Below the pieces are notes generated by a model. It ran no database searches and was not told the DNA's origin. It worked only from the letters and a program-made list of their open reading frames with translations. This document shows positions 46,241-55,001 of a DNA stretch of 64,000 nt, piece after piece (the stretch's first letter is position 1; every line of letters starts with the position of its first letter). The position numbers and the translations under genes are program-made. Source of the stretch: Bacteroidales bacterium (lineage in GTDB: Bacteria; Bacteroidota; Bacteroidia; Bacteroidales; UBA932); contig JAFUJQ010000010.1 of assembly GCA_017473705.1 (NCBI GenBank), positions 1-64,000 of the forward strand. Direction: 5' to 3'.

Positions 46241-46350
46241 ACCAGCAGACATCCTCCTCGTCCGCATCGCTGTTCAGAAAGTTCGGAAACTTCCTTTGTT
46301 CTGCTCGCGAAGCCTACCAGACAGCCTCCTTGTCCGCTTCGCTATTTCAG
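46241..46350. repeat. Imperfect direct repeat pair
   Basis: Two units of about 35 bp at 46241-46277 and 46316-46350, sharing ACCAG, AGACA, CCTCCT, GTCCGC, TCGCT and TTCAG in the same order with few mismatches. Origin unknown. Confidence 0.6.
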
Positions 46351-46367
46351 GGAGGTATGCCAGTTGG

Positions 46368-46476
46368 CGTCCGACAGGAAAATGGCTGATTTTATGATGG
46401 ACGGTACAGAAATCAGCTCATATTGTTCGGCTTTGCCTACCGTCCATCATCGAAATCGTCAAAAACATGTCGGACG
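46368..46476. repeat. Nested inverted repeat
   Basis: Outer arms CGTCCGACA (46368-46376) and TGTCGGACG (46468-46476); inner arms ATGATGGACGGTA (46394-46406) and TACCGTCCATCAT (46438-46450), all perfect. The motif GGACGGT recurs in both arms. No coding capacity. Confidence 0.7.
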
Positions 46477-46567
46477 GTGACCAGTAGGGTGAATTTGGTT
46501 GGTGTGGCCGCCCGTGGTCTATATTCGCTTTTACGTCAGTAGACTTATCTATATATGGTTGAGTTAT

Positions 46568-46667
46568 AAACAAAGGTGGCAGGCAGTCTCAGCGGCATTG
46601 GCTCCCGAAAAGGGAAGGGGCCCACGAAGTGGGAAGGACCGCTGGTGACTGCCTGCCACCTTTGTTT
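46568..46667. repeat. Branched palindromic element, possible structured RNA or bidirectional terminator
   Basis: 21-bp perfect outer arms (46568-46588 and 46647-46667, key part GGTGGCAGGCAGTC), a continued stem CAGCGG/CCGCTG (46590-46595, 46639-46644), and two inner hairpins: TCCC-gaaaa-GGGA (46603-46615) and CCCAC-gaa-GTGGG (46621-46633), each followed by AAGG. The fold is a three-way junction on either strand. The A and T runs at its ends would also allow termination of both convergent genes. Confidence 0.75.
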
Positions 46668-46681
46668 TATCTGTATTTAGA

Positions 46682-47716
46682 TCAGTCTACATAGTGTACC
46701 CAGTTGAACGGATCCTCGATCTCGCCCTTCTGAAGTCCGGTAATATAGTTATAAAGTTTCAGAGACTTAGGACCGCACTGACCCTCGCCATAAGTGTATA
46801 CTGTCTCCTCCTTCGACTCCAGGAACGGCTTGTCAACCAGCTTGTGCACAGGAGTGATCACAACTGCAGTACCGCATTCGCCGACCTCCTCGAAAGTGCT
46901 GAGCTCAGAAACAGGAACCTCTCTTCTCTCAACCTCCATTCCAAGGTGTGCCGCTACAGTCTCGAGAGACATGTTGGTGATTGAAGGGAGGATTGAGTCT
47001 GACTTAGGAGTGATGTACTTGTTGCCCTTGATCGCAAAGAAGTTCGAAGAGTTGAACTCGTCGATCAGAGTCTTTGTCGACGGGTCAAGATAAAGCACTG
47101 CCTTGTATCCCAACTCATGTGCAATGTTCAGAGAACGGAGAGAGCAGGCGTAGTTTCCACCTACCTTGTATGCTCCTGATCCGTTAGGCGCAGCCCTGTC
47201 ATAGTTTCTCGCGATGACTACGTCTACAGCGTCAAGCGCTCCGCCCACATATGCTCCAACAGGGGAACAGAGGATCATGAATGTGCTTTCCTTTGAAGAC
47301 TGCACTCCGAGCTGAGGGTTTGATCCGATGAGAGTTGGACGGATGTAAAGTGATGCTCCGGTTGCCTCATAAGGAGGAAGGAACTCCTCGTTCTCCTTGA
47401 TGCAGCGCTCGCACATCTCGATGAACATCTCAGTTGAAGGTGCCTCGATGCCGAGGTATTGAGCAGACCTCTGAAGACGCTTTGCGTTCTCTTCCGGCCT
47501 GAACATCCTGATCCTGCCATCCTTGCCTCTGAAGGCCTTGAGACCCTCGAAGCACTCGATTGCGTAATGGAGCGCGCCTGCATATGCACTCAGGTGCAGA
47601 TAGTCGTCAGTATGACTTTCTACAGGTGTCCATGCGCCATCCTTGAAGGTGGTGAGGAGGATTGTGTTTGTCTTGGTGTAGGAGAAAGTGAGTTTGCTCC
47701 AGTCAATATTAGCCAT
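46682..47716 (-). CDS. ilvE: Branched-chain amino acid aminotransferase
   Basis: A 344-residue fold-type IV PLP enzyme that performs the last step of leucine, isoleucine and valine synthesis. The PLP lysine is in SGAYKVGGNYACSL, with the phosphate-binding region ECGTAVVITPVHKL near the C-terminus and the FEGLKAFRGKDG motif near residue 58. Length suits the BCAT class II type common in Bacteroidetes. It is 7 bp downstream of ilvA and probably cotranscribed. Its 3' end faces the branched palindrome. Confidence 0.92.
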   Translation of the reverse strand: MANIDWSKLTFSYTKTNTILLTTFKDGAWTPVESHTDDYLHLSAYAGALHYAIECFEGLKAFRGKDGRIRMFRPEENAKRLQRSAQYLGIEAPSTEMFIEMCERCIKENEEFLPPYEATGASLYIRPTLIGSNPQLGVQSSKESTFMILCSPVGAYVGGALDAVDVVIARNYDRAAPNGSGAYKVGGNYACSLRSLNIAHELGYKAVLYLDPSTKTLIDEFNSSNFFAIKGNKYITPKSDSILPSITNMSLETVAAHLGMEVERREVPVSELSTFEEVGECGTAVVITPVHKLVDKPFLESKEETVYTYGEGQCGPKSLKLYNYITGLQKGEIEDPFNWVHYVD

Positions 47717-47723
47717 GGTGTTA

Positions 47724-48983
47724 TCAGATTAGTATTTCAAAAAGTTTATTGTTCTCGTTGATGTACTCGTATGAGATTCCGTGCTTGTCCATCCTGTCTG
47801 TGAGACCCTTGAAGTCTTCCTTTCTGGCAAGTTCGATACCTATGAGCGCAGGTCCGAAGTTCTTGTTGGTCTTCTTGATGTACTGGATATATACGAGGTC
47901 GTCCTCCGGGCCGATTACATCTCGGATGAAAGAGAGGATCTCGCCGGACTTCTGTGGGAAGTTCACTATGAAATAATGCTTGAGGCCTTCGTAGAGGAGT
48001 GACTTCTCACGTATCTCCTCCATTCTGGTAATGTCGTTGTTGCTTCCGCTGACGATGCAGGCTACATTCTTGCCCTTTATCTTGTCTTCATAGAAGCGGA
48101 GCGCAGCTGATGCGAGAGCTCCTGCCGGTTCCACAACGATAGCGCTCTTGTTATACATCTGGATGATGGTTGTGCAGACAGCACCTTCCGGAACGACAAC
48201 GATGTCATCGAGGACTTCCTTGCAGACCTGGTATGTCAGTGCTCCTGCCTTCTTGACGGCAGCTCCGTCTACAAACTTGTCGATATGCTCAAGTTCCACG
48301 AGTTCTCCTGCCTCGATCGCCGCCTTCATGCAAGGCGCTCCGCCAGGCTCCACGCCGATGATCTTGGTCTCTGGAGACATCATCTTGAAATATGAACCCA
48401 GACCTGAGGCGAGTCCGCCACCTCCGATAGGGACGAACACATAGTCAAGCTTCACGTTCGTCTGATTGAGGATCTCGCGTCCTATGGTACCCTGGCCTTC
48501 CATGACCTTAGGGTCGTCGAACGGCGGGATGAAAGTCCTTCCGCTCTCCTCAGCAAATGCTATCGCCGCAGCGTTGGCCGCGTCAAAAGTGTCTCCGGTC
48601 AGGACGATCTCGATGAACTCTTTTCCGAACATCTTCACTTGCTCGATCTTCTGCTTAGGGGTTGTGGTAGGCATGAATATCGAACCTATGATCTGCAGCT
48701 TGCTGCAAGAGAAGGCGACACCCTGTGCGTGGTTTCCCGCACTGGCGCAGACTATGCCTTTCTTCAATGTCTCGGGATCGATGGATCTGATCTTGTTGTA
48801 TGCTCCTCTGATCTTGTATGACCTTACCATCTGAAGGTCCTCTCTTTTGAGGAACACATTGGCCTCGTAGATGTCTGAGAGGTTGTTGTTCTTCATGAAC
48901 GGTGTCGGCTCGAGGATTTCCCCAAGTACCTCAGAGGCTCTGTCGATGGCCTCGATTGTTGGAAAGTACTTTGCTTTTTCCAT
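47724..48983 (-). CDS. ilvA: Threonine ammonia-lyase (threonine dehydratase)
   Basis: A 419-residue PLP enzyme that makes 2-oxobutyrate from threonine, the first step to isoleucine. The PLP lysine is in VRSYKIRGAYNKIR near residue 58, the glycine loop is PIGGGGLASGLG near 190, and the serine/threonine-binding loop ASAGNHAQGVAF near 82. The C-terminal 80 residues are a single ACT-like regulatory domain, shorter than the double domain of E. coli IlvA, as in many Gram-positive and Bacteroidetes enzymes. Isoleucine feedback is therefore likely but not certain. Confidence 0.92.
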   Translation of the reverse strand: MEKAKYFPTIEAIDRASEVLGEILEPTPFMKNNNLSDIYEANVFLKREDLQMVRSYKIRGAYNKIRSIDPETLKKGIVCASAGNHAQGVAFSCSKLQIIGSIFMPTTTPKQKIEQVKMFGKEFIEIVLTGDTFDAANAAAIAFAEESGRTFIPPFDDPKVMEGQGTIGREILNQTNVKLDYVFVPIGGGGLASGLGSYFKMMSPETKIIGVEPGGAPCMKAAIEAGELVELEHIDKFVDGAAVKKAGALTYQVCKEVLDDIVVVPEGAVCTTIIQMYNKSAIVVEPAGALASAALRFYEDKIKGKNVACIVSGSNNDITRMEEIREKSLLYEGLKHYFIVNFPQKSGEILSFIRDVIGPEDDLVYIQYIKKTNKNFGPALIGIELARKEDFKGLTDRMDKHGISYEYINENNKLFEILI

Positions 48984-49018
48984 CTTTTGAATTTTTAAAT
49001 CAAATATGATTTATGTGT

Positions 49019-49026
49019 CAAATTTA
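49019..49026 (-). promoter_or_regulatory. Candidate -7 box for ilvA-ilvE
   Basis: Minus-strand TAAATTTG, 35 bp before the ilvA ATG, in a 91-bp AT-rich gap after thiN. Confidence 0.4.
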
Positions 49027-49074
49027 TAATTTAAATTGATAAATTCCTAAAGAATCAGTCAATTTATATGTCTT

Positions 49075-49740
49075 TTAATTCATCATTATAAGTGCGATGG
49101 ACTTGTGGCTGAATTCAAGCCTGATGTTGTCCTGCGTTGCGACGTTGAGGGTAGCTTTCCACCAGTTGTCGAAAACGACGTCGTCTGTCTTCCATCTAAG
49201 CCCTTCTGACTTTATCCTGAGTGTGTTGTCCGGACTCAGTATGGATATCTGACGACCTTCGCCGCAGTCCATTTCCACAGTGCCGGTGACAGCCACTATC
49301 GTAGCATGATCGGTGATCATCTGCACCTGTATGCCCATCCCTTCCAGATCATATATGCGGGCATATTCCATGAGCAGGGAAATGTTTCCGATGGTATGGT
49401 CCTCCCTCTGTCCTGTCGCTCCCAGTATGGTGATGCTTTCTATGTCCTCAAGGTTATCCATGGCCCATCTGAACGCCTTCGTCTGGTCGTTGTGCTCCTG
49501 TTCGTCGATCTTTACGATTATGTCTGAATACTTTTTTCTGAGACTTTCAGACAAAGAGTCCATATCTCCGATGACGCGGTCAGGGAGTCTTTCCGTGCCG
49601 AATATGGCCTTGCTGTTACGAATGAATTTCTTGAGAGCACCGTCGCAGCAGATGATGAAATCAGCTGTGCGGATCAGGTATCGTGGATACTCGGTCCGTG
49701 GAAAACTGCCGTCGCAGATTATGACGATGTTGCTGCCCAT
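49075..49740 (-). CDS. thiN: Thiamine diphosphokinase
   Basis: A 221-residue enzyme that transfers pyrophosphate from ATP to thiamine. Signature segments: DFIICCDGALKKF, RVIGDMDSLSE (metal-binding aspartates), EHNDQTKAFRWAM and ILGATGQREDHTIGNI, in the order expected for the TPK catalytic domain; the C-terminal 70 residues are the beta-sandwich thiamine-binding domain. It starts 7 bp after the permease-formyltransferase fusion and is probably in the same transcript. Confidence 0.9.
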   Translation of the reverse strand: MGSNIVIICDGSFPRTEYPRYLIRTADFIICCDGALKKFIRNSKAIFGTERLPDRVIGDMDSLSESLRKKYSDIIVKIDEQEHNDQTKAFRWAMDNLEDIESITILGATGQREDHTIGNISLLMEYARIYDLEGMGIQVQMITDHATIVAVTGTVEMDCGEGRQISILSPDNTLRIKSEGLRWKTDDVVFDNWWKATLNVATQDNIRLEFSHKSIALIMMN

Positions 49741-49747
49741 ATGAATC

Positions 49748-52207
49748 TTATCTGCCTGTTACCTGTGATGACGTGCCAGTCGAGGTCTTGTAGCTCTGTG
49801 GCTCTCTGAATCCGATGAGGAAGTCCTTCACAGCCATTCTCTTCTTGCCTGCAAGCTGGAGCTCTGTAACGGATATCGCTCCGTCTGCTGTCGCGATTGC
49901 AAGATATGTCTTGCCGTCCGACAGTATCGTTCCGGGCTCTGTGCCTGTGCTGTGTCCGCACTGGGCAAGCATCGCTGCGTATTCCTCTCCCTCTACCTTG
50001 ATGGTCTTGTATATCTTCATCTGGGTGGTCTTCTCATCCTTGACAAGCTCTGTGAATGCGGCAGGGTATGGACTCAGACCACGGATGAGGTTGTATATGT
50101 CTTTGGTAGATCCTCTCCAATCTATGTGGCATAGTTCTCTGGTGAGTTTCGGTGCAGGCTTCAGGATCTCGGATCCCTGGATGAAGCTCCTCTGTACACG
50201 CAGTTCGACATTGTTCTCTATGAGTGCTTCCACTGTGTTGACAACCAGTGTTGCACCGAGCTCCATAAGCTTGTCGTGAACCTCTCCTACAGTCTCGTCA
50301 GGACCGATCTTGCAGTCATATCTATACATGATGCCGCCGGTGTCCATGCCGTCGTCTATCATGAATGTAGTCACACCGGTTGTCTTCTCGCCGTTGATCA
50401 CAGCCCAGTTTATCGGGGCTGCGCCTCGGTACTGAGGAAGCAGTGCTGCGTGGAGGTTGAATGTACCCATCTTCGGTATCTCCCATACCACCTTAGGCAG
50501 CATCCTGAAGGCTACTACCACGAACAGGTCCGCCTTCCATGCCTTCAGGGCATCAAGGAACTCAGGGTCCTTGAGTGAAATCGGCTGAAGCACAGGGATG
50601 TTGTGCTCCACTGCATATTTCTTGACGGCGCTTTCGTTCACCTTGAGCCCTCGGCCGCTGGCCTTGTCCGCCACGGTGACGACTCCCACCACATTATATC
50701 CGTTCTTTATCAGCTCGTCGAGCGGTGCTACGGCGAACTCTGGCGTACCCATGTATACGATACGGGTCTTCTTGAAAAATCCCATTATTGCAGCCTTTAT
50801 TTTCTTGAATCCGTTCCTGATGTTTCCGAGGTTGAAGATTGATGAGTCATTGATCGCCTGCCAGGTCAGATAGAGACCGGTAGGGAGCAATATGTATGAA
50901 GATATGAACACGCCGTGGAACGGCCCTACGGCGCCGTCACGTGCGAGCTTGGTTCCTGTGATGTCGATCACCCAGTAGAACACGAAGAAAAGCACTGAGA
51001 TGATCGCTGGTGTTCCCAGTCCTCCTTTTCTGATGAGCGCTCCGAGAGGGGCTCCGATGAAGAAGAATATGAGACACGCAATCGACAAGGCGAACTTCTT
51101 GAGAATCTCAATGTCGATAAGCCTGAGTGTGTATGTGTGATGATACCTCTCACGGGAATATGAAGCCAGAGATGTCTGCAGGTCAGATGCATTGTCCTTG
51201 GCTCTCTCATATGCCTGGATCTGCGCCTCAAGCGTCTTCCATCCTTCGTTTTCCTTCCTGATGAAAGGAGATGTCCTTCCTGCCTTTCCTGCGGAATCCA
51301 ACTGGGCGTTATATCTCAGGACTCTGGATTTCTGGACAGACTGGATGTTCTTCTGCTTGCCCTCTTCGTTCAAGGCTCCGATCGAGTCCTGTCCGTGCTG
51401 AAGCTGTGCGAGGTTCATTGACTTCACCTGGTCGTTGAAACGGCTTGAGTCTGACTTATGGAAAGCGTAGTTCTCAAGAGGAATGATGAGTTCCTGTTCT
51501 CTGAAGTCGATTTTCTGAAGCGTCAGAGTCGTGTCGCGGTACTTCTTGGTGTTTGTCTCCTCGTAGTTCGCTCCGTTATAGAGGGTGAATGTAAGGTAGC
51601 TCTTGTCCTTGGACATCTTCATAAGAGCCGAATCTGCAAGCGTGAGGCTGGTGTTTCCTTTGTTCTTGGTATGGTTATATACCATCACGCCGTACATCAT
51701 GTCCGTCTCCTTGTCTCTCTCGTTGACGCGGAGTATGTATCCTTCAATACCGTTGTAGAAGGTGCCGGTCGGGATCTTGATCTCCTCCTTGGTCTTGCCG
51801 ATGTCGTCCCTCAGAGTGTAGATCTTGTTGTATGCGACAGGAATGAGGTCGTTGGATATGAAGAATGCTCCGACGCTTATGACTCCGCATATGATTCCCA
51901 GAGGGATGAGCACCCTCTGCAGCGATATGCCGGCGGCCTTGATGGCGAGAAGCTCGTTGTTCTCGCCGAGCGTTCCAAGGGTCATCATCGACGAAAGGAG
52001 GGTTGCCAAAGGAAGTGACAGAGGCAGCAGGGTCGCGCTGCCCCATCCGAGGAATTCAAGTATAACCTTGAGGCTCAATCCTTTACCTACCAGTTCGTCG
52101 ATGTAGAGCCATAGGAACTGCATCATGAGAATGAACACTACGACCAGCAGGATCGCTATGAACGGTCCTACAAAAGACTTGATTATGAACTGGTCGAGTT
52201 TCTTCAT
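49748..52207 (-). CDS. Fusion of LptF/LptG-family permease with methionyl-tRNA formyltransferase
   Basis: One uninterrupted 819-residue frame. Residues 1-474 are a YjgP/YjgQ permease (KKLDQFIIKSFVGPFIAILL, three spans, a long periplasmic part with a polar coiled insertion about 260-345, three C-terminal spans, including FFIGAPLGALIRKGGLG). Residues 475-819 are a complete Fmt: TRIVYMGTPEFAVAPLDELI, the catalytic Asn and His in FNLHAALLPQYRGAAP, the aspartate in DDGMDTGGIM, and the C-terminal tRNA-binding domain ending AGKKRMAVKDFLIGFRE. An internal ATG at 50785 (MGFFKKTRIV) could also start Fmt separately. It starts 1 bp after alaS. The two activities (LPS export, initiator tRNA formylation) have no known link, so fusion may be fortuitous. 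Confidence 0.85.
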   Translation of the reverse strand: MKKLDQFIIKSFVGPFIAILLVVVFILMMQFLWLYIDELVGKGLSLKVILEFLGWGSATLLPLSLPLATLLSSMMTLGTLGENNELLAIKAAGISLQRVLIPLGIICGVISVGAFFISNDLIPVAYNKIYTLRDDIGKTKEEIKIPTGTFYNGIEGYILRVNERDKETDMMYGVMVYNHTKNKGNTSLTLADSALMKMSKDKSYLTFTLYNGANYEETNTKKYRDTTLTLQKIDFREQELIIPLENYAFHKSDSSRFNDQVKSMNLAQLQHGQDSIGALNEEGKQKNIQSVQKSRVLRYNAQLDSAGKAGRTSPFIRKENEGWKTLEAQIQAYERAKDNASDLQTSLASYSRERYHHTYTLRLIDIEILKKFALSIACLIFFFIGAPLGALIRKGGLGTPAIISVLFFVFYWVIDITGTKLARDGAVGPFHGVFISSYILLPTGLYLTWQAINDSSIFNLGNIRNGFKKIKAAIMGFFKKTRIVYMGTPEFAVAPLDELIKNGYNVVGVVTVADKASGRGLKVNESAVKKYAVEHNIPVLQPISLKDPEFLDALKAWKADLFVVVAFRMLPKVVWEIPKMGTFNLHAALLPQYRGAAPINWAVINGEKTTGVTTFMIDDGMDTGGIMYRYDCKIGPDETVGEVHDKLMELGATLVVNTVEALIENNVELRVQRSFIQGSEILKPAPKLTRELCHIDWRGSTKDIYNLIRGLSPYPAAFTELVKDEKTTQMKIYKTIKVEGEEYAAMLAQCGHSTGTEPGTILSDGKTYLAIATADGAISVTELQLAGKKRMAVKDFLIGFREPQSYKTSTGTSSQVTGR

Positions 52208-52208
52208 T

Positions 52209-54824
52209 CTATCGTGTGGCTGATTCCAACAATTTGCTTAAAGCTGCTGAAAGTCCATCAACGGACTTGCCGCCTGCTGTTGCAAGGCCAGGCTGTCCGC
52301 CGCCGCCTCCCATGATGAGCTTGGCAGCTTCGCGCACATCTGCGCCTGCGTTGTGACCTGCCTTCACGAGGTCGTCAGTATACATGAGAAGGAGCTGTGG
52401 CTTTCCGCCTGTCTCGAATGCTGCTGCGATCACGAGGTTCTGCGCCTCTTTCTGAAGCATGAACGCTGCATTCTTGAGCATCACAGGGTCGATAGAGTAG
52501 TCGATAGTCACGACATTCACGCCGTTGATCTCCTTGGCAAGCTCCTTGAGGCTGTTCTTGAGGGTGATGGTCTTCTCCTTGATCACCTCCTCCATCTGCT
52601 TCTTGTATGTCTCATTCTCTTCAACCATCTTCTTGATGGCTGCTGCAAGGTCAGGAGCATTGTTGAAGAAGGCCTTTGCAATGCGGATGGATGTCTCCAT
52701 GCCGTCAACGATGAGTTCTGCATGAACTCCTGTAGTGGCCTCGATGCGGCGTACACCCGCAGCGATCGCTGACTCTGATGTTATCTTGAAGAATCCTATC
52801 TGTCCTGTGGCCGCAGCATGAGTACCGCCGCAGAGTTCGCATGACGAACCGAATCTCACAACACGCACCTTGTCACCATATTTCTCTCCGAAGAGTGCCA
52901 TTGCACCCATCTCCTGAGCCTCTTCCATAGTCGCGGCGCGGTTCTCGTCGAGCGGATAGTTGGCCCTGATGAGTGCGTTCACCCTCTTCTCCACAAGGTC
53001 GATCTGCTCTTCTGTGAGCTTCTCATAATGAGAGAAGTCGAAGCGGAAGTACTGGTCGCATACATATGAACCCTTCTGCTCCACATGTGTTCCGAGGATC
53101 TCGCGGAGAGCCTGATGGAGGAGGTGTGTCGCTGTGTGGTTGTTTTCGATCTGGGTTCTTCTCTCGGTGTCCACATGGAGGCTGAAGCTCTCCGTGCAGT
53201 CTGCCGGAATGCGCTCTGCGACGTGGATGGTGAGGTTGTTCTCCTTTATTGTGTTGAGGATGTTGATCTTTTCTCCGCTTTCTGAAAGGATGTATCCGGT
53301 GTCGCCGACCTGTCCTCCCATCTCTGCATAGAAAGGAGTGCGCTCGAACACGAGCTGGAACATGGTCTTGTTCTTTGCCTTTACAGTGCGGTGGCGTGTG
53401 AGCTGGACGCCTTCGAGGTCAGTGTAGTCATAACCGAGGAACTCGATGCTGTCGCAGTGCGCGAACTCCACCCAGTCACCTGACTCGATGGCAGTGGCGT
53501 TGCGCGCCCTGTCCTTCTGCTTCTGGAGTTCTGCCTGGAATCCCTCGAGGTCGATGGTATATCCCTTTTCAGAAGCGATGAGCTCAGAAAGGTCGATAGG
53601 GAATCCGAATGTATCATAGAGGACGAATGCGTCTTCGCCGCTGATGACCTTGGTCTCTGCTGACTTGGCCATGATGTTGTCCATCAGGCGGATGCCTCTG
53701 TCAAGAGTGCGGAGGAAAGCCATCTCCTCTTCCTTGATGACGCGCTCGATGAGGGTCTGCTGCTTCACGATCTCCGGATAGAATTCGCCCATGTCGTCAA
53801 CGAGCTGCTGCACGAGACGGCAGAGGAAAGGTTCGTTGAATCCGAGGAATGTGTAGCCGTAGCGCACTGCGCGGCGGAGGATTCGGCGGATCACATATCC
53901 TGCCTTCACGTTTGAAGGGAGCTGGCCGTCAGCGATTGAGAAACTGATTGCACGGATGTGGTCTGCGATCACGCGCATCGCGATATCTTCTTGTTCATTC
54001 ACTCCGTATCTGTGTCCTGAAAGCTCCTCGATCTTGCCGATCATGCCTGTGAACACATCTGTGTCATAGTTTGACTGCTTGCCCTGAAGTGCCATGCAGA
54101 GGCGCTCGAAGCCCATTCCTGTGTCCACGTTCTTGTTAGGGAGAAGCTCAAGCTCTCCGTTCGCCTTGCGGTTGTACTGCATGAACACGTTGTTCCATAT
54201 CTCGATCACGAGGTGGTGGTCCTTGTTCACGAGTGAAGCGCCCGGAACGGCAGCCCTCTCCTCGTCGCTTCTGAGGTCTATGTGGATCTCGGAGCATGGT
54301 CCGCATGGACCTGTGTCACCCATTTCCCAGAAGTTGTCCTTCTTGTTTCCGAGGAGGATCCTGTCCTCCGGAAGATGTCTCTTCCATGCCTCCATGGCCT
54401 CGGTGTCGAGTTTGGTGCCGTCGGCCTCCGATCCCTCGAACACAGTCGCATACAGTCTGTCCTTGTCGAGCTTGTATACTTCTGTGAGGAGCTCCCATGC
54501 CCAATCGATCGCCTCGCTCTTGAAATAGTCACCGAAACTCCAGTTTCCGAGCATCTCGAACATTGTGTGGTGATATGTGTCGCGTCCGACCTCTTCAAGG
54601 TCGTTGTGCTTTCCGCTCACGCGGAGGCATTTCTGGCTGTCTGCAACCCTTTTCCATTTAGCGGGGCTGTTGCCGAGGAACCAATCCTTGAACTGATTCA
54701 TTCCTGCGTTGGTGAACATGAGTGTAGGGTCGTTCTTCACTACCATCGGTGCCGAAGGCACTATCTGATGGCCCTTTGAAGCGAAGAAGTCCAGAAAGGC
54801 TTTTCTAATCTCTTTTGAAGTCAT
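52209..54824 (-). CDS. alaS: Alanyl-tRNA synthetase
   Basis: An 871-residue class II synthetase that charges tRNA-Ala and edits mischarged serine or glycine. The catalytic part opens with [20 protein letters not shown] and includes [13 protein letters not shown] and [13 protein letters not shown]. The editing-domain metal site is HTATHLLH near residue 560 and [13 protein letters not shown] near 665. The C-terminal C-Ala domain ends with the [14 protein letters not shown] glycine cluster. Length is standard. It leads the tight alaS - permease/Fmt - thiN run, placing two tRNA-related genes together. Confidence 0.96.
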   Translation of the reverse strand: MTSKEIRKAFLDFFASKGHQIVPSAPMVVKNDPTLMFTNAGMNQFKDWFLGNSPAKWKRVADSQKCLRVSGKHNDLEEVGRDTYHHTMFEMLGNWSFGDYFKSEAIDWAWELLTEVYKLDKDRLYATVFEGSEADGTKLDTEAMEAWKRHLPEDRILLGNKKDNFWEMGDTGPCGPCSEIHIDLRSDEERAAVPGASLVNKDHHLVIEIWNNVFMQYNRKANGELELLPNKNVDTGMGFERLCMALQGKQSNYDTDVFTGMIGKIEELSGHRYGVNEQEDIAMRVIADHIRAISFSIADGQLPSNVKAGYVIRRILRRAVRYGYTFLGFNEPFLCRLVQQLVDDMGEFYPEIVKQQTLIERVIKEEEMAFLRTLDRGIRLMDNIMAKSAETKVISGEDAFVLYDTFGFPIDLSELIASEKGYTIDLEGFQAELQKQKDRARNATAIESGDWVEFAHCDSIEFLGYDYTDLEGVQLTRHRTVKAKNKTMFQLVFERTPFYAEMGGQVGDTGYILSESGEKINILNTIKENNLTIHVAERIPADCTESFSLHVDTERRTQIENNHTATHLLHQALREILGTHVEQKGSYVCDQYFRFDFSHYEKLTEEQIDLVEKRVNALIRANYPLDENRAATMEEAQEMGAMALFGEKYGDKVRVVRFGSSCELCGGTHAAATGQIGFFKITSESAIAAGVRRIEATTGVHAELIVDGMETSIRIAKAFFNNAPDLAAAIKKMVEENETYKKQMEEVIKEKTITLKNSLKELAKEINGVNVVTIDYSIDPVMLKNAAFMLQKEAQNLVIAAAFETGGKPQLLLMYTDDLVKAGHNAGADVREAAKLIMGGGGGQPGLATAGGKSVDGLSAALSKLLESATR

Positions 54825-54885
54825 ATGTTGTCTCTTTTATTCTATTATCAGATCTGTGGCGCGACGACGAAGTCACACCAACCTA

Positions 54886-54893
54886 CAAAAGTA
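54886..54893 (-). promoter_or_regulatory. Candidate -7 box for alaS
   Basis: Minus-strand TACTTTTG fits TAnnTTTG, 61 bp before the alaS ATG. Confidence 0.45.
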
Positions 54894-54987
54894 CAACAAA
54901 TTTCCGGAATAGCTCGCAATGGACCCCTAAATCTTGACCTTAAATTTTGTTTTATATATTTTTTATAGAAGTGTATGATATTTTGAT

Positions 54988-54995
54988 TATCTTTG
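54988..54995 (+). promoter_or_regulatory. Candidate -7 box just ahead of the first M23 peptidase
   Basis: TATCTTTG ends 6 bp before the ATG at 55002, so the transcript would begin at or within a few bases of the start codon (possibly leaderless). Confidence 0.45.
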
Positions 54996-55001
54996 CATGT
55001 T

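Larger units (their letters stand above)
46237..46681. other. 445-bp gene-free region between convergent lptF/G and ilvE
   Basis: No protein gene is supported here. It holds, from left to right: a pair of imperfect direct repeats (46241-46277 and 46316-46350), a nested inverted repeat (46368-46476), an unremarkable AT-rich stretch (46500-46567) and a 100-nt branched palindrome (46568-46667). It is the longest stretch without a gene in the window. Confidence 0.8.

Noticed and set aside
46568..46667. Integron attC site or tRNA gene
   Set aside because: There is no integrase or attC core sites, and the fold has two inner arms without tRNA consensus bases or a CCA-compatible acceptor.
50760..50800. 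Assembly or sequencing error joining two genes at the permease-Fmt junction
   Set aside because: The frame stays open with good codon use and a plausible linker through the junction, so I keep the fusion while noting that raw reads should decide.
51458..52018. 186-codon open frame opposite the permease part of the fusion gene
   Set aside because: Shadow frame with no motif; the membrane protein on the minus strand explains the sequence.
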